From the NCBI GenBank assembly GCA_020063545.1, contig JAGUUF010000251.1, positions 1 to 6,322 on the forward strand: a stretch of DNA of 6,322 nucleotides. The letters are read 5' to 3'. The position numbers and the translations under genes are program-made. Under the pieces are notes generated by a model that saw only the letters and a list, made by a program, of their open reading frames with translations, was not told where the DNA came from and did no database searches. The stretch is from Cytophagales bacterium. Its GTDB lineage: Bacteria; Bacteroidota; Bacteroidia; Cytophagales; Cyclobacteriaceae. This document shows positions 1 through 5,589 of the stretch, piece after piece (the first letter of the stretch is position 1; each line of letters begins with the position of its first letter).

Positions 1-1557
1 AAACACACAGGCAAATACTAATTGAAAGCATAAGAACACTTTCGTGAGCACATTACGCTGACCAAATTTTACGCTCCCCTTTAGAATAGTCGTAGCTTGA
101 AAACGAGAGATATAAATGGCCGGGTAAATACCCGAAGCTATACTGGTAATCAACAAAATAATAGGAAGGTATATCCACAGGTTTATGTCTGTGAATTGAA
201 AGTCCATGCTAAAATTCCATAGCGTCTCAAATCCAGGTATGAAGAAAAAGTATCCCAGCGCCAATCCAATAAGCAAAGCGAATGAAGTGACCACTACATT
301 TTCGGTGAGAAATTGAACAATAACTACTTTTCGTGTAGCACCAATTGATTTGCGGACACCAATTTCCTTCAATCGTTTAGCTGCGGTTGCTATAGCAATA
401 TTGATGTAGTTTACACAAGCCAATGCAAGCATGAAAACAGCAATGGCTACCATAAACACAATAGATGTATAATTATTTTTTGAACTTCTGGAGATGTCGT
501 CTTTAATAAATTCAGACTGTTCGTGAAGTGTGGCCAAAGGTTCGAATGAGAATGAAGTAATTGCCCAATCTTCCTTTGCAACACTATTCTGCAATACTTG
601 ATACTTTTCCATTTTTGATTTGATGGAAATCAAATCAGTAGGATTTTCAACTTTGATAAAAGTGGCATTTACGAAGGCATTCCAGTCATGATAATTGTAA
701 CCCGGTTCAGTTGTACGGAAGTTTTCCAAGTTGATCAGAAAGTCAAACCCGATGGTGCGGGCTTTCGGAAACTCAGCAGCTACTCCAACAACTTTAAAAA
801 CCTTACTCTGGCCTTTTCCATAAATCATCTGAATACTGGTGCCAATAGGGTTTTCTTCACCAAAGTATTTTATTGACATCGGCTCACTAAGAATAATGCT
901 GTTTACATCTTTCAATGCATTAGATGTTCCCCATTTAAGAGGAAACGTAAACATCTCCAAAAACTCAGGATCAACATATCGTACTCTTTCATGAAAAACA
1001 TGTTCGTCATACCTCATGACTACATTGCGGTCCTCAATCCGGCAAACACTTATTTGAGCAAAGTCTTGACGAAGATGTTCTCCGATTGGTCTCGGTGTGG
1101 TACCATACTGTTGATTGGCACCATTCCTGTTTGCAAAAAAGGTTGTGAGATAAACTGTATTTTTATTTTCATGAAATTGATCAGTACTGTACGTCCAGCG
1201 TGCAAAAGCATATGCAAAAATTGCTAGGCCAATAGCCACCGCTAGTCCGAAGACATTAATAAAAGAGTTAATGGGATTCTTCTTTAAACCACGAAATGAA
1301 ACCTTAAAGTAATTTTTGAACATGCTATAATGCATTAGATGGTTTACGAACTCAAGGTTTTTAATCAAATTTGGTCGCAACAGCTTGATCATTTCTAACA
1401 CATACATTCGCCTTGCTTTGCGAACCGAGAACCGCTCAACATTCTCGTAGAATATTTCCTCCATATCTCCTTCAATTTCTTCCAGGTATTCAGCCTTTAA
1501 GAAAAATCGAAGAAGCTTTACCGGCCACTTAGGAGGATATAGTGCCTGAGATTCCAT
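1..1557 (-). CDS. ABC transporter permease with N-terminal permease prefix domain (FtsX/MacB type), 3' end off the window
   Basis: The frame is open for 519 codons from the ATG at 1557 to the left edge, so the C-terminal part is missing from view. Residues 1-78 form a soluble, charged prefix with the signature PPKWPVKLLRFFLKAEYLEE followed by IEGDMEEIFYENV and a helix ending in LLRPNLIKNLE; this matches the 'permease prefix domain 2' type known in Bacteroidota. After it the ordinary FtsX-type permease begins (MFKNYFKVSFRGLKKNP): TM1 about 98-118, a large periplasmic MacB_PCD-like domain about 119-362 (with DPEFLEMFTFPL and YFGEENPIG), TM2 about 363-390, the cytoplasmic coupling stretch KEIGVRKSIGA (397-407), TM3 about 423-441 and TM4 about 461-483. 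A second half starts at about 505 (VLTKVFLCFQLV). The start is fixed by the TGATG overlap with the upstream padR stop. It is an inner-membrane mechanotransmission-type subunit without an ATP-binding domain; the substrate cannot be read from sequence. The family call is firm, the transported molecule unknown. Confidence 0.9.
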   Translation of the reverse strand, partial: MESQALYPPKWPVKLLRFFLKAEYLEEIEGDMEEIFYENVERFSVRKARRMYVLEMIKLLRPNLIKNLEFVNHLMHYSMFKNYFKVSFRGLKKNPINSFINVFGLAVAIGLAIFAYAFARWTYSTDQFHENKNTVYLTTFFANRNGANQQYGTTPRPIGEHLRQDFAQISVCRIEDRNVVMRYDEHVFHERVRYVDPEFLEMFTFPLKWGTSNALKDVNSIILSEPMSIKYFGEENPIGTSIQMIYGKGQSKVFKVVGVAAEFPKARTIGFDFLINLENFRTTEPGYNYHDWNAFVNATFIKVENPTDLISIKSKMEKYQVLQNSVAKEDWAITSFSFEPLATLHEQSEFIKDDISRSSKNNYTSIVFMVAIAVFMLALACVNYINIAIATAAKRLKEIGVRKSIGATRKVVIVQFLTENVVVTSFALLIGLALGYFFFIPGFETLWNFSMDFQFTDINLWIYLPIILLITSIASGIYPAIYISRFQATTILKGSVKFGQRNVLTKVFLCFQLVFACVF

Positions 1558-1895
1558 CAGATAGCTTTAAGTTCAAATGCTAGTTTCGGGATTGCACTCC
1601 AGAGTTGGGCTCTTATATCTTTCATCTCTTCCAGCACTTTACGTCCATGCGAAGTAGTAGAATAAATTCGCTTACGCTTTCCTCCGCGCTTGGCAGTAGA
1701 TTCACCAAATTGAGAGGTGAGAAATCCTTTGTCTTCCATTCGCTTCAATGCTGATTGTATTGACCCAACACTAAGTCTTTCCTTAAGTCTCGATTCTAAC
1801 TCGCGTTTGATTTCAACACCATATGCCTCTTGCTGAAGTGCCGCTACGGTGAGGAGCACCAATTCTTCAAATTCTCCAAGTTTGGTTTTCTTCAT
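1557..1895 (-). CDS. PadR family transcriptional regulator
   Basis: A 112-residue protein with the PadR winged helix-turn-helix layout. It begins KLGEFEELVLLTVAAL (helix 1), continues through YGVEIKREL, has the recognition-helix segment SVGSIQSALKRMEDKGFL (residues 42-59) and a basic wing RGGKRKRIYSTTSHG (70-84), and ends in a short C-terminal helix used for dimer formation in this family. It belongs to the short PadR class, which lacks a large effector domain. Its stop overlaps the start of the downstream prefix permease by one base, so the two are cotranscribed and probably translationally coupled. PadR proteins next to such permeases usually act as repressors of them. Two copies of a shared repeat lie directly before its start codon, which suggests autoregulation. 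The start is the ATG in TATAGTATGAAG; there is no Shine-Dalgarno sequence, as is normal for Bacteroidota. The inducing ligand or stress is unknown. Confidence 0.92.
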   Translation of the reverse strand: MKKTKLGEFEELVLLTVAALQQEAYGVEIKRELESRLKERLSVGSIQSALKRMEDKGFLTSQFGESTAKRGGKRKRIYSTTSHGRKVLEEMKDIRAQLWSAIPKLAFELKAI

Positions 1896-1917
1896 ACTAT
1901 ATTATTCGTAATTGCAA
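1896..1917 (-). promoter_or_regulatory. Putative PadR operator, copy 1 (touches the padR start codon)
   Basis: On the plus strand this 22-base element has an AT-rich left part and ends in TCGTAATTGCA plus one base. It matches copy 2 (1931-1952) at 19 of 22 positions and copy 3 (4454-4475) at 18 of 22. Its edge is adjacent to the padR ATG, so a bound repressor would cover the transcription start and initiation region. The repeat is seen directly; its role as a PadR site is inferred from position and recurrence. Confidence 0.6.
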
Positions 1918-1925
1918 TAAATATA
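1918..1925 (-). promoter_or_regulatory. Possible -7 promoter element of the padR-permease operon
   Basis: Read on the minus strand this is TATATTTA, one mismatch from the Bacteroidota -7 consensus TAnnTTTG. It lies in the 13-base gap between the two operator copies, so both sites would flank the RNA polymerase contact. No clear TTG at the -33 position is visible, and in a region this AT-rich such a match can be chance, so the call is weak. Confidence 0.3.
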
Positions 1926-1930
1926 GTTAC

Positions 1931-1952
1931 ACTATTTTACTCGTAATTGCAG
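1931..1952 (-). promoter_or_regulatory. Putative PadR operator, copy 2
   Basis: Second tandem copy, same orientation as copy 1, offset by 35 bases, with three differences in 22 (including C for T just before the TCGTAATTGCA core). It would cover the upstream promoter region of padR. The 90-base gap between the 803-residue permease and padR contains essentially only these two copies and AT-rich sequence. Confidence 0.6.
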
Positions 1953-1985
1953 TTTTTATTAAAATAATTTTAAAAAGATGCTTTT

Positions 1986-4397
1986 TTACTCATTTTTAAG
2001 CCACTTGGTTGGGTTGGCGGTGGCAACTCTTATAGTCTGTGACCAAATTATCAGTAGTCCTAAACAAGAGATTAAAAGAATGGCAGTTAACAAAAGTGCA
2101 GGCGTAATTTGGATTTTGTAAGCAAAGCCCTCCAGAAATCCTTGCCCTGCAAAATAACTTACCGGTACTCCAATAAGGATGGAAATGCCTATCAATGTCA
2201 TGAAAGATTTACTCAGCAACAACACAACATCCATTACTGATGCGCCCATCACCTTGCGAATTCCCACTTCCTTCATACGCACCTGCGCAGCATACATCGC
2301 CATACCCAACATACCCAGGCAAGAAAGTGAAATGATTAAGAAAGTGATGTATCCCAAGATCACCAAAACATCGCTCATACCCGATTGCCTGTAGGCATCG
2401 TCTATCTCGTCTTCCATCATGGCATACTCCATAGGATGAACAGCATCAAATCTTTTCCAAATCGCCTGCATAGATTGAATGATGGATTCCTTCTGCGAGG
2501 ACTCAATATGCGCACTCAAGTAGTTAATAGCATTAGTATTATACCGTAATGCCATTGGCCCTATTTTGTTATTCAAAGGGCGAAAGTGAAAATCTTTCAC
2601 CACACCAATTACTCGTAGTAAAAGTGTATCCCCGGCATAAATAGCCTCACCTAATGCATCAACCGGTTGCTCAAATCCAAGTTGTGTTATCGCGGTCTCA
2701 TTAAGAATAACTTCTCTCTCACGACCGGCTTGTTCCTCTTCGAGAAAATTATGACCTGCTAAAAAAGTGAGAGACAGGTTATCGATGTAATGATTATCAA
2801 CCATAAAATGACGAATGACAATTGTCTTATCGTCTTTGCTCCGTTTATAATCATCTGACCCATCGGCAAAGGTTCCCAACTTATGAGATACACCCCCCAC
2901 CCGAACCACTCCGGGGATTTGTTCAATTTCATTCGCGATCTTTTCAAATGGAATCCCTTTTAGACTAAGGTTCAGGTTATTCTTTTGTTGAATGCCATAA
3001 TCAGAAGAGACCATATAGTCTATTTGCTGATAAACAACCGATACGACAATCACAAAAATGACTGTAAGTGTAAACTGTACCACCATCAGCATCTTTCGAA
3101 AGGTAAGCCTGGAGTAGACTTTTAAATTCTGCACATCCCTTAATACTTTCGATGGTTTGAATGCCGAAAGATAGATAGCTGGTAAAACACCAGCCAAGAT
3201 GCCTACAATCAATGCTAAAAATGCAAATGCCACATACAACGAAATATTTTCATTTAATGAAATAAAGAAATCCTCCTGCAAGGACAATTGAAGGAATGCG
3301 TTCTTTAAAAATTGCAATAGAATATAAGAAAAGATCAACGCTACCATTGAAAATACAACAGCCTCACCTATAAATTGAAAAAACACTTGGTATCGGTTAG
3401 CGCCCACTACTTTGCGCACACCTATTTCACGTGCACGAGACAATGATTTAGCAATGGTTAGATTGGTGAAATTGAAAATGGACATCAGCAGCACAACAAT
3501 TCCTAACACACTAAGAAAGAGAAGGAAGAAAGCGGGCAACCCACGACCCATTTGGCCTGACAGCTCGGGGCCTGGTGTTATTTTATCTAATGGTTGTACA
3601 TAAAACGAATACGAAATTTGCTTTCCATCCGATTGCAGCCCTACACAATACTTTTTGTTGATCTCTGAAAGTGCCCTCTCAACTTCCTGAAGTTCTCGCC
3701 CTTCTTTCAACTTTATGTATACGTAGTTGTTATAATAGGCGCTCCAATTATCAAGCGTACTGCTCATTACTTTACTTTTCTCCAAACTTTGAAGTGCTTC
3801 TGTTGAACATAGGACTTCGAAATCAAAGTGTGTTTTTCCAGGCAACTCCTTTAATACTCCGGTAACTGTGAAGGTTCCAAGCTTGGCGATAGTAAGAGTT
3901 TGCCCTATAGGATCAGTTGTTCCAAATACTTTTTCAGCACTTTGTCGGGTGAGTATTAAACTATTTGGCCCTTGTAAAGCTGTTGTTGAACTCCCTTGCG
4001 CAAGCGGAAAATTGAACACTTCCAGAAAAGAAGGATCAACAAACAATCCTCGTACAGGCACTGTAATATTCTTATAATTCACGTCACTATATAATTCACT
4101 TTTAATACGTACTATGTTTTCGGCAAGTGAATAATCATTTTTTAAAACCTCACCCAGTGGTAGTGGTGTTGACGCAAAATCAATATTACCCCAATCAGGG
4201 TGGAGTAGTTGAGTATTGATTCTGTAAACCCTGTCAGAGTCTTTATGAAAATTATCAAAAGAAAGTTGGTCCTGAATGATCATGATGATGAGCATACCTA
4301 ATGACATGCTTACCGAGAGACCGATAAGATTGATGAGAGAGAAACTTTTGTTACGGAAAAAATTTCGTAGTGAAGTGAGGATTATGTTTTTAAGCAT
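1986..4397 (-). CDS. ABC transporter permease, MacB/FtsX type with two MacB_PCD-FtsX halves
   Basis: A complete 803-residue inner-membrane protein, the usual size for the duplicated Bacteroidota FtsX-like permeases. First half: TM1 about 19-42, periplasmic domain about 43-288 (with DPSFLEVFNFPL and VFGTTDPIG), TM2 about 289-315, coupling motif REIGVRKVVGA (323-333), TM3 about 344-366 and TM4 about 386-412. Second half: TM5 about 435-456, second periplasmic domain about 457-675 (with VILNETAITQLGF and VIGVVKDFHFRPL), TM6 about 677-703, coupling motif KEVGIRKVMGA (709-719), TM7 about 726-750 and TM8 about 765-787. It has no ATP-binding domain and, unlike its neighbour, no prefix domain. Such proteins couple cytoplasmic ATP hydrolysis to periplasmic movement, for export or for resistance to cell-envelope stress; the substrate cannot be told. 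The ATG at 4397 begins a typical MLKNIILTSLRNFFRNK start and has an A-rich leader rather than a Shine-Dalgarno site. A copy of the padR-upstream repeat lies about 57 bases before the start, so it is probably under the same repressor. Confidence 0.93.
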   Translation of the reverse strand: MLKNIILTSLRNFFRNKSFSLINLIGLSVSMSLGMLIIMIIQDQLSFDNFHKDSDRVYRINTQLLHPDWGNIDFASTPLPLGEVLKNDYSLAENIVRIKSELYSDVNYKNITVPVRGLFVDPSFLEVFNFPLAQGSSTTALQGPNSLILTRQSAEKVFGTTDPIGQTLTIAKLGTFTVTGVLKELPGKTHFDFEVLCSTEALQSLEKSKVMSSTLDNWSAYYNNYVYIKLKEGRELQEVERALSEINKKYCVGLQSDGKQISYSFYVQPLDKITPGPELSGQMGRGLPAFFLLFLSVLGIVVLLMSIFNFTNLTIAKSLSRAREIGVRKVVGANRYQVFFQFIGEAVVFSMVALIFSYILLQFLKNAFLQLSLQEDFFISLNENISLYVAFAFLALIVGILAGVLPAIYLSAFKPSKVLRDVQNLKVYSRLTFRKMLMVVQFTLTVIFVIVVSVVYQQIDYMVSSDYGIQQKNNLNLSLKGIPFEKIANEIEQIPGVVRVGGVSHKLGTFADGSDDYKRSKDDKTIVIRHFMVDNHYIDNLSLTFLAGHNFLEEEQAGREREVILNETAITQLGFEQPVDALGEAIYAGDTLLLRVIGVVKDFHFRPLNNKIGPMALRYNTNAINYLSAHIESSQKESIIQSMQAIWKRFDAVHPMEYAMMEDEIDDAYRQSGMSDVLVILGYITFLIISLSCLGMLGMAMYAAQVRMKEVGIRKVMGASVMDVVLLLSKSFMTLIGISILIGVPVSYFAGQGFLEGFAYKIQITPALLLTAILLISCLGLLIIWSQTIRVATANPTKWLKNE

Positions 4398-4453
4398 AGT
4401 GAAAAATTATGTTTTTGGTTTGAGATATAATTCTACTTTTCAAAAGCAACCAG

Positions 4454-4475
4454 TATATAATATTCGTAATTGCAG
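4454..4475 (-). promoter_or_regulatory. Putative PadR operator, copy 3, upstream of the 803-residue permease
   Basis: On the plus strand it carries TATAATATTCGTAATTGCAG, with the same 11-base core TCGTAATTGCA as the two copies before padR and a similar AT-rich flank on the same side. It lies 57-78 bases upstream of the permease start codon, in the same orientation relative to transcription as the other two. The AT-rich flank (TATTATATA on the minus strand) may also be part of the promoter. Recurrence at both transcription units of the locus is the main evidence that it is a regulatory site. Confidence 0.6.
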
Positions 4476-4809
4476 TTAAAATTATGCCAGTTCAGAAAAA
4501 CTCCTGTTTCATGGTTAATTCAAAGAATTGCCTGTATGGAATGTTCAGCATTGTTAATTAAATGTTCATTAACGGACGAGTTAAGTCAAAAGGAAAGAGA
4601 GCAACGACAAAGCAGCACACACATTGCCTGGCCGCGCATCCAATGCACAACCAAAGCCAGTCAATAAGTGTGCTCAGTGCAGTGTAAGTGGACAAAGTAG
4701 TAAATGAAAAATGCCCCACCGCACAACTGAATTATAAAGAGAAGTGTAATATTAACGAGAGATGAAAGACAAGGCTACGAAAGAAGTTCGGAGAAGGGCC
4801 CTACAGCTA
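4476..4809. other. Non-coding stretch
   Basis: No convincing gene is seen on either strand. The short open frames here (for example 4470-4667 on the plus strand) have no recognisable domain and run through an inverted repeat. Apart from the hairpin at 4614-4674, nothing functional could be identified. Together with the following repeat, this makes about 600 bases without a gene between two divergent transcription units. Confidence 0.6.
4614..4674. repeat. Imperfect inverted repeat, 19-base arms, 23-base loop
   Basis: The left arm (4614-4632, AGCACACACATTGCCTGGC) and the right arm (4656-4674, GCCAGTCAATAAGTGTGCT) are reverse complements at 16 of 19 positions, with mismatches at three central places. 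The loop is 4633-4655. There is no T run after either arm, so it does not look like an intrinsic terminator. It may be a palindromic repeat element or part of a recombination site; nothing in the sequence decides which. Confidence 0.7.
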
Positions 4810-4973
4810 CCAACAGCAGCTATTTTGCAATTGCGGGGTGTTAAATTAAGGTTTATGTTTCAAAATGTAGTTCGGTCACGGGGAACAATTTTACAGCAGG
4901 TCGGCTTTAACATTCCGCTGCGCTCCATTTTTAAAGCTTCCTATGCCCGCAACTGCAAATAGCCAAACGTTGG
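4810..4973. repeat. Long imperfect inverted repeat before the zinc-ribbon gene (attC-like or repeat element)
   Basis: The left arm contains CCAAC (4810-4814) and then GCTATTTTGCAATTGCGGG (4819-4837). The right arm contains CCCGCAACTGCAAATAGC (4946-4963) and then GTTGG (4969-4973). The two main blocks pair with one missing base and one mismatch, and the outer CCAAC/GTTGG blocks pair as well. About 108 bases lie between the arms. The right end also carries the short palindrome AGCCAAACGTTGGCT (4961-4975). Outer CAAC/GTTG ends, two pairing blocks separated by an unpaired spacer, and a gene start about 25 bases beyond the GTT resemble the plan of an integron cassette recombination site, but the boxes do not fully fit the RYYYAAC/GTTRRRY consensus. 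A dispersed repeat of another kind is equally possible. Confidence 0.55.
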
Positions 4974-4995
4974 CTCATATTTTAAACCCTGTATA

Positions 4996-5235
4996 ATGGA
5001 TAATAGTTTATTAAACCGGCAGACTAATATTTGTGCCGAATGTGGTAGTGATTATTTTATTGGCACTTCGTTTATGAGCAGCCTTTGTCCCGAATGCTCT
5101 CACGTATTGTATGGTTATAAAAACTGTGACCACCACTTTCAAAACGGGAGGTGTGTAAACTGTTTTTGGAATGGGAATACAACTGACTACGTTAGTGAAA
5201 TTAAAAACCGAGAACCTAATAAAGCAAAAGAATAG
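4996..5235 (+). CDS. Small cysteine-rich, zinc-ribbon-like protein of unknown function
   Basis: A 79-residue soluble protein with regularly spaced metal-ligand pairs: CAEC (13-16), CPEC (31-34), then CDHH (44-47) and CVNC (53-56), followed by the aromatic WNGN segment (58-61) and a charged tail. Two CxxC pairs about 15 residues apart form a plausible first zinc site, and C44/H46/H47 with C53/C56 a second. The ordered ligand spacing makes this much more likely a real gene than chance, and the long open frame on the opposite strand is its shadow. The middle part (SHVLYGYKNCDHHF) recalls small uncharacterised Bacteroidota proteins, though this is from memory. No signal peptide or membrane segment is present. 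It has no operon partner: it sits between an inverted repeat and a transposase remnant, on the strand opposite to the permease locus. The start is the ATG after CCTGTATA; no Shine-Dalgarno sequence is seen. Binding of nucleic acid or protein is possible but not shown. Confidence 0.75.
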   Translation: MDNSLLNRQTNICAECGSDYFIGTSFMSSLCPECSHVLYGYKNCDHHFQNGRCVNCFWNGNTTDYVSEIKNREPNKAKE

Positions 5236-5237
5236 TA

Positions 5238-5483
5238 ACATGTTGGCGGCTTCCTCAAAACAAGTATGGGGCGACAGACATTAAAAAAGTTGTAGGACCT
5301 GTCGAAAAGCAGGAACTGGTGGCAAACGTGCAACATCAACACGGCATCAACCTTTGGCAAACCTGTAAACCAGTGGGCACCTGTCCATCCGTAATCGGCT
5401 ATAAAGCCAGGCCCAAAAACGATGAACCTTTGCGGCAGCACCCGGCAATAATTGGAAATCTATACTTTGAGGTGACTAAATAG
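5238..5483 (+). pseudogene. Decayed IS3-family transposase fragment (OrfA end joined to OrfB start)
   Basis: The plus-strand frame that includes 5238-5483 is open with no ATG start and ends at TAG 5481-5483. Its translation holds pieces that line up, in order, with the two reading frames of IS3-family elements. CWRLPQNKYGATDIKK (to 5288) resembles the OrfA segment 'F-Y-W-KYGG-D--KK'. EKQELV followed by HGINLWQTCK resembles the OrfB start ('kRELV...hGis.R.aCk.vG'). YKARPKNDEPLRQ (5400-5438) resembles the OrfB motif 'YkprpkdDe.lr'. The coiled-coil part of OrfA and everything of OrfB beyond this, including the DDE catalytic core, are absent, so it cannot be active. The subgroup is perhaps IS407-like. 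Terminal inverted repeats were not found. The minus-strand open frame covering 5187-5441 is its shadow. The assignment is by motif memory without alignment. Confidence 0.58.
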
Positions 5484-5559
5484 GGGGAGCTTACATTTTC
5501 ACTATAAAAAAATTTGGTGTTACAATAAAGTCTCATTTCTCCAGTCAAAGCAATACGAT

Positions 5560-5567
5560 TATCTTTG
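5560..5567 (+). promoter_or_regulatory. Bacteroidota-type -7 promoter element for the LVIVD-repeat gene
   Basis: TATCTTTG is an exact match to the Bacteroidota -7 consensus TAnnTTTG. It lies 22 bases before the ATG at 5590, which would give a leader of roughly 15 bases. A clear TTG at -33 is not visible, so the promoter may be weak or dependent on another factor. The leader ends in ATTAAAATG, the A-rich start context usual in this phylum. Confidence 0.5.
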
Positions 5568-5589
5568 TAAGACAGTAAATCTCATTAAA

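Noticed and set aside
557..564. GTAATTGC, a partial match to the operator core
   Set aside because: Only eight bases match, the flanking bases differ, and it lies inside the permease coding sequence.
1959..1973. AT-only palindrome TTAAAATAATTTTAA after the 803-residue permease, considered as a terminator
   Set aside because: It has no G-C pairs, so the stem would be very weak; such palindromes are common by chance in AT-rich gaps.
4470..4667. Plus-strand open frame of 65 codons
   Set aside because: It starts inside operator copy 3 and runs through the 4614-4674 hairpin, with no protein-like pattern.
4762..4962. Plus-strand open frame of 66 codons
   Set aside because: It runs through both arms of the long inverted repeat and ends inside the right arm; the translation has no recognisable domain, so it is repeat sequence rather than a gene.
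5011..5241. Minus-strand open frame of 76 codons
   Set aside because: It is the antisense shadow of the zinc-ribbon gene, whose CxxC pairs are on the plus strand.
4969..5247. GTTGGC at 4969-4974 and again at 5242-5247 flanking the zinc-ribbon gene, considered as cassette ends or a target-site duplication
   Set aside because: A six-base repeat within 280 bases is weak evidence, and the right copy falls in the transposase-like frame, where it is explained by the CWR codons.
5187..5441. Minus-strand open frame of 84 codons
   Set aside because: It lies opposite the IS3-like remnant and overlaps the end of the zinc-ribbon gene; its translation shows no domain, while the plus strand shows ordered transposase motifs.
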